From an uncultured Prevotella sp. (GTDB lineage: Bacteria; Bacteroidota; Bacteroidia; Bacteroidales; Bacteroidaceae): a stretch of DNA of 64,000 nucleotides. Below the pieces are notes generated by a model that was not told the origin of the DNA, searched no databases, and saw only the letters and a program-made list of their open reading frames with translations. Numbering within the stretch: the first letter of the stretch is position 1; each line of letters starts with the position of its first letter. The translations under genes were made by a program, and so were the position numbers. The stretch covers positions 22,523 to 86,522 of the forward strand of contig CAJJWN010000010.1 of the NCBI GenBank assembly GCA_905196835.1, in the 5' to 3' direction. This document shows positions 31,201 to 39,791 of this stretch, piece by piece.

Positions 31201-31593
31201 TACTCGATGCTCGGCCACAAGAGCATGTCGGGCTGGTACTTGAACGGTGACAACGGTGGTAACATGGTCGTTAATAACTGCAACGTCTGGGTGAAGGGTT
31301 ACTGGACACCGGAGAACCCGACCAACTCTTACGCCCGTCTTGAGGCGGTAGGACCTACCGGAGCAAGCAGTCCTAGCAAGTGCTATGACCGTTCGTTCAT
31401 TCGTTTCGACAACCTCGCGTTTGCCTATACTTTCCCGAAGCAGTGGGTAAAGACAATAGGTGTGGAGAACCTTAAGGTTTACTTCAATATAAGGAACCTC
31501 GGAACATGGGCTGCCGACTGGGAATACGGCGACCCGGAGACCGGCGGACTGGCTACGAGGACTTACACCTTCGGACTTAACGTGACACTGTAA
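28279..31593 (+). CDS. SusC-family TonB-dependent glycan transporter
   Basis: A 1104-residue outer-membrane barrel that imports oligosaccharides using TonB energy. It has a signal peptide, then a carboxypeptidase-regulatory-like domain (residues about 45-115, GHVVDENDEPVIGATIRVKG), the SusC signature LVVVGYGTMRKKDLTGSV, a plug domain (NTVQDILRGTPGLNV, IDVLKDASAAAIYGAKAANG), and a 22-strand barrel ending with TFGLNVTL. Full length. It pairs with the SusD gene 133 bp downstream and is the core of the PUL. Confidence 0.97.
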   Translation: MKKPRLSKSSCRALLLIAMATTGLGFSATAYAESPAQSVQQQTQTAKGHVVDENDEPVIGATIRVKGNEKKATITDLDGNFVLQGVAPGATLEVTYIGYKTQTFKAGPNSIIKLESSSTQLNDLVVVGYGTMRKKDLTGSVTQIRPDKLANENPNTVQDILRGTPGLNVGYDASAKGGGSMQIRGQRSVYTDGNHNDPLIILDGMAFYGEMSEINPDDIGQIDVLKDASAAAIYGAKAANGVIIITTKKGKIGKPTINVSANIGINTKSDYIFDVYGPKGYMKYREDWYKSSTYGMGDDGTYGAYKAKDGNGNLVAQPGYYDTPENAQRLYGVDRNTWLGYTNNAADATDMSIYAQRLGLQGNVLNYYLAGQTVDWYDHTFRTGINQDYNASISGASERMNYYMSFGYLKNQGAIRGDDYRAFRANLKLNGKITDWLEIGANINFQDRTDESQPVSLGTNYWDSNQLRNSPYSIYRNEDGTLAQYPMDHSFYNGYNYDFEQQYIDLEKGYQVLNTIFNAKVKLPFNITYSFNISPRFQYFYDRYFMSADLPNSDPKSRGVNRGWGKNFDWSLNNTITWDYTFAKKHHVILTLVQEAEERRYWSDNIEARNILPTDALGFHNTQNATLLDSGFSTSDSHQTADALLARLFYSYDDRYMITASVRRDGYCAFGTNNPYATFPSVALAWSFTNEKFWKWSNIMNTGKLRVSWGKNGNRSLSDPYVALANLGAGTGATMGYIKPDGSTVDMKYLSVSRMANPNLQWEKTEAYNVGLDFGFLNDRITGSFDWYHMETHNMIMNQRLPGFSGFGSITTNLGQVNNDGFELSINTLNIQNKNFEWRTTFGLSYNKNTIKHLYGEYENVLDKEGNVIGRRESDDLTNGWFIGKSIGEIWDYKVIGIWQTDEYEEAAKYGQRPGDPKVWNNPDNDVYNPDGTVKEIVYNNDDKVFQGQTTPKVRWSMRNEFTLFKNISISFSMYSMLGHKSMSGWYLNGDNGGNMVVNNCNVWVKGYWTPENPTNSYARLEAVGPTGASSPSKCYDRSFIRFDNLAFAYTFPKQWVKTIGVENLKVYFNIRNLGTWAADWEYGDPETGGLATRTYTFGLNVTL

Positions 31594-31596
31594 TTT

Positions 31597-31720
31597 AAGG
31601 TATGGGGTTATACGGTTGTGAGGTTATACGGTAAGTTTATAGCTAACCAAAGCCTTGAAAGCATGAAACCGCAAAGCCTACGACCGCAAAACCATACGAC
31701 CATAAGAATATAAAAACCGT
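31597..31720. repeat. GGTTATACGGTT/ACCGCAAAACC imperfect palindrome between SusC and SusD
   Basis: Left copies of ggttatacggttgtgagg are answered by accgcaaagcc, gaccgcaaaaccatacgacc in the right half, giving an imperfect stem-loop in the susC-susD message. It might adjust the SusC:SusD ratio, but this is inference. Confidence 0.55.
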
Positions 31721-31726
31721 AAAATT

Positions 31727-33727
31727 ATGAAACCAAAGAAATATATATACAACGCGGCACTCGGCATCGTGGCCGCAGCGTCGCTTACAACGGTGACAGG
31801 ATGTTCCGAGGACTTTCTCGACCCGGACCCGCTGTCAATGTTTGCACCTGAAAATACATACAACACCGAGAGCGGCCTTCAGTCAACTCTGGCCATGTGC
31901 GACCGCCATTTGCGCCTTTACTATACGCACTACGACGGTGGCAAGTGTAACATCAGCGTGCCTATCATGACTGAATACTTGTTCTCAGAGCTTGGCCTTT
32001 ATGGTAAGACAGATGCAGGTGGCGGCCTGTGGGACGACATCGCATACAAGCTGTCGCCCACGAGCGGAATGCAGGACGGCGACTCTAACCGTATGCAGTT
32101 CTACTGGGACGAGGGTTACAACGGCATAAAGTACGCCAACAGTATAATCAACTACATTGACGGTGTTGAAGGCCTTGACGAGAAGACGCGCAACGAATAT
32201 AAGGGCCGTGCTTACTTCCACCGTGCTTTCCGCTACTATATATTGTGCTGGCAGTGGGGCGACGTGCCATTGGTAACCAAGCTTCTCGACGTGCCCAAGC
32301 AGAATTACAGCACTACGAGCCGCGACCAAATCCTGCGCATGTGTACGGAGGAAGTGGAGAAAGCCGTGCAGTGGGTGCCCTCGCAGAGTGAGATGGACTA
32401 TTACGGTATGGTTAACAAGGAAGCCTGCCGTCACCTCTTGGCAAAGCTTTACCTTAGCATAGGCGAATGGAAGAAGGCCGAAGCGCAGTGTGACACGCTT
32501 ATCAACTACTCCGGCCTGGCACTGATGACAGCGCCTTTCGGCGACGCTTCAGCCGCCAACAGCCTTGAGCCGCAGACGTGGAACGTTACGCGCAACGTCA
32601 TTTGGGACCTCCACCGCCCCGAGAACAAGATGGTACCGGCCAACACCGAGACTATCATGGGACTTCCCAACTGCACCGAGCAGAGCCGCATCAACTTCTT
32701 GCTTATGCGTATATTCGGCCCAATGTGGAACGACACACGCCTTACTACGCCTGACGGAATGCAGGCTGTGCTCAATCTGGCACGCAGTGACAGCCGCTAT
32801 GACCAAACGCTTGACGCATTGCGCGCCTTCGGACGCGGTATTGGAATAATGCGTCCGACTTACTTCGCACAGCACGCTTTGTGGAACGTCAATGGTGTTG
32901 AGGACAATCAGGACTACCGTCACAACTCACAAGTTGGCAACTGGGTACACATGGAGGACATTAAATACAATAATCCTTCATCTGCATACCACGGACAGAA
33001 CCTGCGTCTGTATAAAGATGACGGCTCTATACTTTGTACCGACACCATACGTGACTGGTTTGACTTCCCTCTTTATAAAATCTACCTCAAAGATGCGTCA
33101 GCCGAGAATATAGCAGGCTCTACGCAGTTCAACGGCTGCACAAACGGAAGTAATGGTAACTGGTACTTGTTCCGTCTGGCCGAAACTTACCTGATGCGTG
33201 CCGAAGCACGCCTGTATCAAGGCAATACGGCCGGTGCAACCGAAGACGTTAACACGATACGTAATCGTGCACACTGCTCGCAGCTTTATTCCACTGTGAA
33301 TATCGGCGATATTGTCAATGAACGTGCACGCGAGCTTTACCTCGAAGAGTTCCGCAAGGTGGAGCTTACCCGCATAAGCTATGACCTGGCTTTGAGCGGC
33401 GTGCCCGACGAGTGGGGCAACACTTACGACGTGAACACATGGGACAAGCAGGAAGGCACCGACAAAAACAACGGCAGCTACTGGTACCAGCGCATCGTGC
33501 ACTACTCGCTGTACAATAATGTTGGCGACGGCATTTCAAGCGGCGTGGCAACATTGAAGTACACTATGGATAAGTGCAACGTGTTCTGGCCCATTCCGAA
33601 CAGTGCCATCACGGCCAACAACAAGGGCCAGTTGTGGCAGAACTACGGTTATGACGGCTATGACCCATCCATCAAGAAGTGGGAAGACTGGCACGAGGCC
33701 GTAGCCGACGAGGACAGAGTTAATTAA
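31727..33727 (+). CDS. SusD/RagB-family glycan-binding lipoprotein
   Basis: A 666-residue surface lipoprotein that caps the SusC barrel and binds glycan. The lipobox is VTGCSEDFLDP with acylated C26, and the SusD motifs include YNTESGLQSTLAMCD, a TPR-like helical core (YKGRAYFHRAFRYYILCWQWGDVPLV), and the C-terminal RAEARLYQGNTAGATEDVNTIRNRA and ARELYLEEFRKVELTRISYDLA. Slightly longer than average SusD proteins. It belongs with the upstream SusC. Confidence 0.96.
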   Translation: MKPKKYIYNAALGIVAAASLTTVTGCSEDFLDPDPLSMFAPENTYNTESGLQSTLAMCDRHLRLYYTHYDGGKCNISVPIMTEYLFSELGLYGKTDAGGGLWDDIAYKLSPTSGMQDGDSNRMQFYWDEGYNGIKYANSIINYIDGVEGLDEKTRNEYKGRAYFHRAFRYYILCWQWGDVPLVTKLLDVPKQNYSTTSRDQILRMCTEEVEKAVQWVPSQSEMDYYGMVNKEACRHLLAKLYLSIGEWKKAEAQCDTLINYSGLALMTAPFGDASAANSLEPQTWNVTRNVIWDLHRPENKMVPANTETIMGLPNCTEQSRINFLLMRIFGPMWNDTRLTTPDGMQAVLNLARSDSRYDQTLDALRAFGRGIGIMRPTYFAQHALWNVNGVEDNQDYRHNSQVGNWVHMEDIKYNNPSSAYHGQNLRLYKDDGSILCTDTIRDWFDFPLYKIYLKDASAENIAGSTQFNGCTNGSNGNWYLFRLAETYLMRAEARLYQGNTAGATEDVNTIRNRAHCSQLYSTVNIGDIVNERARELYLEEFRKVELTRISYDLALSGVPDEWGNTYDVNTWDKQEGTDKNNGSYWYQRIVHYSLYNNVGDGISSGVATLKYTMDKCNVFWPIPNSAITANNKGQLWQNYGYDGYDPSIKKWEDWHEAVADEDRVN

Positions 33728-33741
33728 AACATTGTAAATTA

Positions 33742-33847
33742 AGAGTTAAGAATTAAGAGTTAAGAAAATGTGCCTTTGATGATGAACACGTAAATGACGC
33801 GCACACCGGCAAAAGCATATTTTCTTAATTCTTAACTCTTAACTCTT
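33742..33847. repeat. AAGAGTTAAGAATTAAG hairpin between SusD and GH43
   Basis: Arms of 29 bp (33742-33770 and 33819-33847) match at 27 positions. Each arm is made of short aagagttaag repeats, and the loop is about 48 nt. It lies immediately before the start of the GH43_24-like gene and may attenuate or process the transcript. Confidence 0.8.
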
Positions 33848-33861
33848 TGCTTTTATATATT

Positions 33862-34989
33862 ATGATTGGACGACTAACAATAGCGGCGGCAGCCGTTTTG
33901 GCTTTCGCCACAGGCGCGCGGGCCGGCATAAAGCCCGGCGCGATATGGCCTGACGACCGCGGCGTGCACATCAACGCCCACGGCGGAGGCGTGCTGAAGA
34001 GCGGAGACACGTATTATTGGTTTGGCGAGCACAAGGCCGACACTACCAGTTCGGCGATGGTGGGAGTGACGTGCTACTCGTCGAAAGACCTTGAGCACTG
34101 GACATACCGCGGCGTGGCGCTGAGCGTTACCGACGAGAAGGGCAGCGACATAGAGCGCGGCTGCATACTGGAACGCCCGAAGGTGGTGTACAACAAGAAG
34201 ACGGGCAAGTACGTAATGTGGTTCCACCTCGAGCTGAAAGGCCGTGGCTACGCCGCCGCGCGGTATGGAGTTGCCGTGGCCGACAAGGCCGAAGGCCCTT
34301 ACAAGTTCCTGCGTTCGGGCAGGGTAAACCCGAAGATATGGCCGGAGAACACGCCGAAGCCCGACACCGAGGCTCTTACGTCGGCACTCAACGGCAATCC
34401 GAAGCTTGACTGGTGGACGCCCGAATGGATGGAGTATGTGAAGAAAGGAATGTACACCTGGCGCGACTATGACGGCGGACAGATGGCGCGCGACCAGACC
34501 GTTTACGTGGATGATGACGGCAAGGCGTACCACATCTATTCGTCGGAGGAGAACCTTACGCTCCAGATAGCCGAGCTGACCGACGACTACACGGCGCACA
34601 CGGGCCGCTACGTGCGCGTGGCTCCGGGCGGACAGAACGAGGCTCCGGCCATAATGAAGCGCAATGGTGTGTACTGGATGATAACCAGCGGATGCACAGG
34701 CTGGGCTCCAAACAAGGCGCGCATGTTCACGGCGACGAGCATCTGGGGGCCGTGGCGGCAGCTGCCCAACCCCTGCGTAGGCCCTAATGCCGACCTAACT
34801 TTCGGCGGACAGAGCACGTACATATTGAAGCTTGACGACCGTCCTGACACGTACATCTTCATGGCGGACATCTGGAGGCCGAAGCATCCCAGCGACGCGC
34901 GCTACATATGGCTGCCCTTGAAGTTCAAGGCCGACGGCACGCCCGTGGTGGAATGGCAGGACGAATGGAGCTTGTCAGACATTAAATGA
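33862..34989 (+). CDS. GH43 subfamily 24-like exo-beta-1,3-galactanase
   Basis: A secreted 375-residue five-bladed propeller. It has a signal peptide (MIGRLTIAAAAVLAFATGARA), then INAHGGGVLKSGDTYYWFGEH, which resembles characterised exo-beta-1,3-galactanases. This subfamily is unusual in lacking the standard GH43 catalytic aspartate. A glutamate acid (candidate in ERPKVVYN) and a glutamine (candidate in FGGQSTYIL) are thought to serve instead, as I recall from a fungal member. Such enzymes split the galactan backbone and bypass side chains, which is the strongest enzyme hint that the PUL targets type II arabinogalactan. Confidence 0.82.
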   Translation: MIGRLTIAAAAVLAFATGARAGIKPGAIWPDDRGVHINAHGGGVLKSGDTYYWFGEHKADTTSSAMVGVTCYSSKDLEHWTYRGVALSVTDEKGSDIERGCILERPKVVYNKKTGKYVMWFHLELKGRGYAAARYGVAVADKAEGPYKFLRSGRVNPKIWPENTPKPDTEALTSALNGNPKLDWWTPEWMEYVKKGMYTWRDYDGGQMARDQTVYVDDDGKAYHIYSSEENLTLQIAELTDDYTAHTGRYVRVAPGGQNEAPAIMKRNGVYWMITSGCTGWAPNKARMFTATSIWGPWRQLPNPCVGPNADLTFGGQSTYILKLDDRPDTYIFMADIWRPKHPSDARYIWLPLKFKADGTPVVEWQDEWSLSDIK

Positions 34990-35023
34990 CGGCATCATCA
35001 TGTGTGAAAAAGCCGCTCCGGCC

Positions 35024-35054
35024 TTTGCGGTTTGCCGCAAATATGCTATCTTTG
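35024..35054 (+). promoter_or_regulatory. Promoter upstream of the GH35 gene
   Basis: TTTG (35024-35027), a 19-bp spacer and TATCTTTG (35047-35054). Transcription from here would give a 240-nt leader containing the 35180-35265 repeat array, so GH35 and the double GH43 may be transcribed separately from SusCD. Confidence 0.65.
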
Positions 35055-35179
35055 TATATCTTAAAGGCGCAGACGGGCGGAAAACTGTAAGCAAAACGGG
35101 GCAGAACGTAACAATAAAGCATAATTGCGGCCGCCTCCGTGTATGCTTGTAATGATGCAAGCGGCTTTTGCTTATAAAC

Positions 35180-35265
35180 CGAAAGGCCGTCTTTGGCGCG
35201 CCCAAAGACGGCCTTTCGCACGACGAAAGACGGCCTTTTACACGATGAAAGACGGCCTTTTACAA
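35180..35265. repeat. Array of aaagacggccttt units in the GH35 leader
   Basis: Four units with a period of 22-23 bp: gaaaggccgtctttgg, then three of cgaaagacggccttt in the opposite sense. The last two are almost identical 22-mers (cgaYgaaagacggccttt plus taca). Confidence 0.75.
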
Positions 35266-35299
35266 TGCTTGAAACAAAAGATACCTATACATATCATAT

Positions 35300-37714
35300 A
35301 TGAAGACATTATCACTAATACGCACCGTCGTGGCCGCAGTGGCCATGGCGGTATGCTCGGCGGCCGTAGCCGCTCCACGGGGCGGCACGTTCACCGCTGG
35401 CGACAAGACCTTCCTGCTCAACGGCCAGCCCTTCGTAGTCAAGGCGGCCGAGCTGCATTATCCGCGCATACCGCGCCCCTATTGGGAGCACCGCATCAAG
35501 ATGTGCAAGGCATTGGGTATGAACACCGTGTGCCTTTACGTCTTTTGGAACATCCACGAGCAGCGCGAGGGCGAGTATGACTTCACCGGACAGAACGACA
35601 TAGCCGAGTTTTGCCGCCTTGCGCAGAAGAACGGCATGTACGTAATAGTGCGCCCCGGGCCTTACGTCTGCGCCGAGTGGGAGATGGGTGGACTGCCCTG
35701 GTGGCTCTTGAAGAAGAAGGACATACGTCTGCGCGAGCAAGACCCTTACTTCATGGAGCGCGTAGGGAAGTTCATGGCGAAGGTGGGCGAGCAGCTTGCG
35801 CCGCTCACCATACAGCGCGGCGGCCCCATAATCATGGTGCAGGTGGAGAATGAGTACGGCTCATACGGCGAAGACAAGCCTTACGTCTCGGCCATACGCG
35901 ACATCGTGCGGCGTTCGGGCTTCGACGAGGTTACGCTCTTCCAGTGTGACTGGGCGAGCAACTTCACCCGCAACGGGCTTGACGACCTCGTATGGACGAT
36001 GAACTTCGGCACCGGCTCTGACATCGACGCGCAGTTCAGCCGCCTGCGCCAGCTGCGCCCGCAATCGCCGCTGATGTGCTCGGAGTTCTGGAGCGGATGG
36101 TTCGACAAGTGGGGAGCGCGCCACGAGACGCGCCCTGCCGACGCCATGGTGGGCGGCATCGACGAGATGCTTTCAAAGGGAATATCGTTCTCCCTGTACA
36201 TGACGCACGGCGGAACGTCGTTCGGCCACTGGGCAGGGGCAAACTCTCCCGGCTTCGCCCCCGACGTAACGTCATATGATTACGATGCGCCCATCAACGA
36301 ATACGGCCTGCCTACGGAGAAGTATTACAAGCTGCGAGAGGTGATGCAGAAGTATGCCGACGGCAAACTGCCCGCCGTGCCCAAGCCTGCGGCAGGCATA
36401 ATAGACGTGCCGGAGTTGGCTTTGACCGAATATGCGCCGCTCGCCTGCGGCATTGACAGCACCGCTACAAGCAGCCGTCCGCTAACGTTTGAGGACATGG
36501 ACATGGGCTGGGGCACGATGGTTTACACCACCACGCTGCCCGAAGTGCCCGTTCAGAGCGTGCTTTACCTTGACGGTGCGCACGACTTCGCGCAGGTATT
36601 CATCGACGGAAAATATGTAGGCAAGACCGACCGCGTGCGCAACGAGACGGCCGTAGCCATGCCGCCGCTGAAGAAAGGCAGCCTGATGACCGTCGTTGTA
36701 GAGGGCATGGGGCGCATCAACTTCGGCCGCGCAATAAAGGATTTCAAGGGTTTGACGGGCGACGTTACGCTCCGCGCCACGGTTGACGGCGACGAAGTGA
36801 CGTGGAACTTGCGCGACTGGACCATGCAGACCGTGCCCGACGGATATGATGATGCGCTGCGCGCGTTGGAATTTTATAAGCAAACAAGTGACAAGCAGAC
36901 AAGCAGACAAGTGGTAAGCGACAACCAGACAAGTGACAAAGCAAATGGGCTTGTCTGCTCGTCTGCTGACTGCTTGTCTGCTTTGGGCTATTACCGTGGC
37001 TACTTCAACCTGAAAAAGACCGGCGACACGTTCATCAACATGGAGACATGGGGCAAGGGACAGGTCTACGTCAACGGCCATGCCGTAGGCCGCTTCTGGA
37101 GCATCGGGCCGCAGCAGACGCTCTACGTGCCGGGCTGTTGGTTGAAAAAAGGCAAGAACGAGGTAATAGTCCTTGACGTGGTAGGCCCGCGCGAGGCGAA
37201 GCTCTGGGGGCAAAGCAAGCCTGAACTTGACAAGCTCCAGCTTGAGAAGAGCAACCTGCACAACAACCCCGGCGACCGTCCCGACCTTAATTCGGCCACG
37301 CCTGCGGCCACGGGAGAGTTCACTGCGGCGCGCGAGTGGCAGAAGGTAACGTTCCCGTCTGCCGCCAAAGGCCGTTACGTTGCCATTGAATGCCTCGACT
37401 CTCAGGATGGAGGCGACGTGGTATCTATGGCAGAGCTTTACGTCAACGATGCCCAAGGCAAGCGCATCGACCGCAACCAGTGGGCGGTGAAGTACGCCGA
37501 CAGCGAGGACGCTGCGGGCGGCAACCACACCGGCGACAAGGCTTTCGACCTGCAGGAGTCTACATATTGGAGCACCGTAGGTGGCACGAAAGCACCCCAT
37601 CTGCTCGTAATCGACATGGGCAAGGTGCAGACCGTAGGCGGCATTGAGTACCTGCCATGCACCACGGAGACATCTGTCAGCGGAATAAAAGGTTACAAAA
37701 TATACGTTTATTAA
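35300..37714 (+). CDS. GH35 beta-galactosidase with C-terminal discoidin-like domain and in-frame palindromic insert
   Basis: A secreted 804-residue beta-galactosidase. It has a signal peptide (MKTLSLIRTVVAAVAMAVCSAAVAA split at the AxA site), then a TIM barrel with the acid/base in QVENEYGSYG (E185) and the nucleophile in LMCSEFWSGWFD (E262). Jelly-roll domains follow, and the last 140 residues look like an F5/8 type C (CBM32-like) module. Residues 527-561 are a low-complexity KQTSDKQTSRQ...LSA stretch encoded by a palindromic repeat, sitting just before GYYRGYFNLKK, a normally continuous jelly-roll strand region. It would act on terminal beta-galactose. Confidence 0.92.
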   Translation: MKTLSLIRTVVAAVAMAVCSAAVAAPRGGTFTAGDKTFLLNGQPFVVKAAELHYPRIPRPYWEHRIKMCKALGMNTVCLYVFWNIHEQREGEYDFTGQNDIAEFCRLAQKNGMYVIVRPGPYVCAEWEMGGLPWWLLKKKDIRLREQDPYFMERVGKFMAKVGEQLAPLTIQRGGPIIMVQVENEYGSYGEDKPYVSAIRDIVRRSGFDEVTLFQCDWASNFTRNGLDDLVWTMNFGTGSDIDAQFSRLRQLRPQSPLMCSEFWSGWFDKWGARHETRPADAMVGGIDEMLSKGISFSLYMTHGGTSFGHWAGANSPGFAPDVTSYDYDAPINEYGLPTEKYYKLREVMQKYADGKLPAVPKPAAGIIDVPELALTEYAPLACGIDSTATSSRPLTFEDMDMGWGTMVYTTTLPEVPVQSVLYLDGAHDFAQVFIDGKYVGKTDRVRNETAVAMPPLKKGSLMTVVVEGMGRINFGRAIKDFKGLTGDVTLRATVDGDEVTWNLRDWTMQTVPDGYDDALRALEFYKQTSDKQTSRQVVSDNQTSDKANGLVCSSADCLSALGYYRGYFNLKKTGDTFINMETWGKGQVYVNGHAVGRFWSIGPQQTLYVPGCWLKKGKNEVIVLDVVGPREAKLWGQSKPELDKLQLEKSNLHNNPGDRPDLNSATPAATGEFTAAREWQKVTFPSAAKGRYVAIECLDSQDGGDVVSMAELYVNDAQGKRIDRNQWAVKYADSEDAAGGNHTGDKAFDLQESTYWSTVGGTKAPHLLVIDMGKVQTVGGIEYLPCTTETSVSGIKGYKIYVY
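36878..36982. repeat. Palindromic element inserted in frame in the GH35 gene (105 bp)
   Basis: The same family as 26760-26867: gacaagcagacaagcagaca on the left and inverted cttgtctgctcgtctgctg on the right. It is 35 codons, uses the same phase (DKQTS on the left, LVCSS...CLSA on the right), and has no stop. Confidence 0.85.
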
Positions 37715-39637
37715 ATGAGAAACATCGTATTGACACTGTGCGCGCTGCTCGCCATGGCAACCATACCGGCGGCAGCCGCACAGGTTGAAGAGAAGGACAT
37801 GACGGCCTATCTCTTCGTGTATTTTACCGGAAACAGCATTGACGAGGAAGCAATACGCTTCGCCGTGAGCACCGACGGCTATAATTATTACGCCCTCAAC
37901 GGCAACAAGCCCGTATTGAGCTCAAGCGAAATAAGCTCCACCGGCGGTGTGCGCGACCCCCACATACTGCGCTCCGAGGACGGAACTACGTTTTACATGG
38001 TGGCGACCGACATGGTGTCGGCTAACGGTTGGGACTCTAACCGTGCTTTCGTCATGCTCAAGTCTACCGACCTTGTGCACTGGACTCACAGCATAGTGAA
38101 CATACAGAAGCGTTATCCATGGCAGGAAAAGCTGAAGCGCGTGTGGGCTCCGCAGACCGTTTACGACCACGAGGCTGGGCGTTACATGGTGTATTGGTCT
38201 ATGAAATACGGTAACGGGCCTGACGTAATATATTACGCTTACGCCAACGATGACTTCACGGACATCACGGGCGAGCCCCGCCCTCTGTTCGTTCCGAAGG
38301 ACAAGAAGTCGTGCATCGACGGCGACATAGTGTATAAGGACGGCACGTATCACCTGTTTTACAAGACCGAGGGGCACGGCAACGGCATAAAGACGGCTAC
38401 CACGCGCTCGCTTACTTCCGGCCAATGGACTGAATATCCTGACTATAAGCAGCAGACGGAGCAGGCCGTAGAGGGCGCGGGCACATTCAAGCTGATAGGC
38501 CAGGACAAGTACATACTGATGTACGACGTGTACATGAACGGCCGCTATCAGTTCACTGAGACCACCGATTTGCAGCACTTCAAGGTCATAGACAGCGACG
38601 TTTCGATGGACTTCCATCCACGCCATGGCACCATAATGCCCATAACCGCCGCCGAACTGCGCCGCCTCACCGCGCAATGGGGCAAGCCGTCGGCCATCGG
38701 CGACGTGCCCGTCAACCCCGTGTTGCCCGGCTTCCACGCCGACCCGGAGGTGCTTTACTCCAACCTTACGCACCGTTATTACATCTATTCCACTACCGAC
38801 GGCACGCCGGGGTGGGGCGGATGGTACTTTACGGCATACTCTTCGGCCGACTTGAAAGACTGGACTTATGAAGGCGTCGTGCTCGACTTGCGCTCGCCAC
38901 AGGTGCCTTGGGCCAACGGTAATGCGTGGGCACCGGCGGTGGAAGAACGTCTTATTGACGGCAAGTATAAGTATTTCTTCTATTACAGCGGCAATCCCGC
39001 TGGCGGCGGAGGCAAGCAAATTGGCGTGGCTGTGGGCGATTCGCCCGTCGGCCCGTTCAAGGATATGGGCAAGCCAATCATTACCGAGTCTCCTACCGGG
39101 CACGGGCAGCAGATTGATGTTGACGTGTTCACTGACCCGATGACCGGCACACCTTATATATATTGGGGCAACGGCTACATGGCCGGAGCCGAGTTGAATA
39201 GCGACATGGTGTCGCTCAAGCAGGAGACGGTCACCGTAATGACCCCGAAAGGCGGCACACTGAAGGATTACCAGTACCGTGAGGCTCCGTATGTGTTCTA
39301 CCGCCACGGGCTGTATTACTTCCTTTGGTCTGTTGACGACACAGGCTCTGCCAACTATCATGTGGCCTACGGTACGTCCGATTCGCCGTTAGGCAAAATC
39401 AAGGTAGCAAAAGACCCCATTGTGACAATACAAGACCCAGCCAAGGAAATCTACGGCCCGGCGCACTGTTCGGTAATCCGCAAGCCCGGCACTGATGACT
39501 GGTACATAGTCTACCACCGCATAAACAAGCACTACATTGGCAAGGACAAGCAGCCAGGCATACACCGCGAAGTGTGCATAGACCGGCTTGAATTCAACCC
39601 GGACGGAACGATACTGCGTGTAGCTTTAACCGACTGA
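37715..39637 (+). CDS. Tandem-domain GH43-family glycosidase
   Basis: A secreted 640-residue protein with two five-bladed GH43-like propellers. The signal peptide is MRNIVLTLCALLAMATIPAAAA. Domain 1 (about 25-320) has GVRDPHILRSEDGTTFYMVA and WAPQTVYDHEAGRYMVYWS. Domain 2 (about 330-640) begins NPVLPGFHADPEVLYSN with the usual base aspartate in HADPEV, and has NAWAPAVEERLIDGKYKYFFYY and GHGQQIDVDVFTDPMTGTPY. It starts one base after the GH35 stop, so they are co-translated. Substrate is probably an arabinose or galactose side chain. Confidence 0.88.
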   Translation: MRNIVLTLCALLAMATIPAAAAQVEEKDMTAYLFVYFTGNSIDEEAIRFAVSTDGYNYYALNGNKPVLSSSEISSTGGVRDPHILRSEDGTTFYMVATDMVSANGWDSNRAFVMLKSTDLVHWTHSIVNIQKRYPWQEKLKRVWAPQTVYDHEAGRYMVYWSMKYGNGPDVIYYAYANDDFTDITGEPRPLFVPKDKKSCIDGDIVYKDGTYHLFYKTEGHGNGIKTATTRSLTSGQWTEYPDYKQQTEQAVEGAGTFKLIGQDKYILMYDVYMNGRYQFTETTDLQHFKVIDSDVSMDFHPRHGTIMPITAAELRRLTAQWGKPSAIGDVPVNPVLPGFHADPEVLYSNLTHRYYIYSTTDGTPGWGGWYFTAYSSADLKDWTYEGVVLDLRSPQVPWANGNAWAPAVEERLIDGKYKYFFYYSGNPAGGGGKQIGVAVGDSPVGPFKDMGKPIITESPTGHGQQIDVDVFTDPMTGTPYIYWGNGYMAGAELNSDMVSLKQETVTVMTPKGGTLKDYQYREAPYVFYRHGLYYFLWSVDDTGSANYHVAYGTSDSPLGKIKVAKDPIVTIQDPAKEIYGPAHCSVIRKPGTDDWYIVYHRINKHYIGKDKQPGIHREVCIDRLEFNPDGTILRVALTD

Positions 39638-39747
39638 TGATGTGGTACACGGCATCATGCCTTGTCTTACGCATGTATAGGTCATCGAATGGTGTCCGTT
39701 TTTCGTATCTTTAAATGTTATTGAACACATCATTGTTTGTTGAATAA

Positions 39748-39791
39748 ACACAAAAAAGGGAACTGCGTTAACGCAGTTCCCTTTTTTGTGT
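39748..39791. terminator. Perfect 44-bp palindromic terminator closing the PUL
   Basis: Every base from 39748 pairs with its mirror up to 39791 (core GGGAACTGCGTTAACGCAGTTCCC, flanked by A-run and T-run, so it works on both strands). It ends the PUL transcript and insulates it from the AT-rich island. Confidence 0.9.

Noticed and set aside
35180..35265. CRISPR-like array
   Set aside because: The repeated unit is only about 13-18 bp, spacing is 22-23 bp in total, unit orientation flips within arrays, and no cas genes are present.
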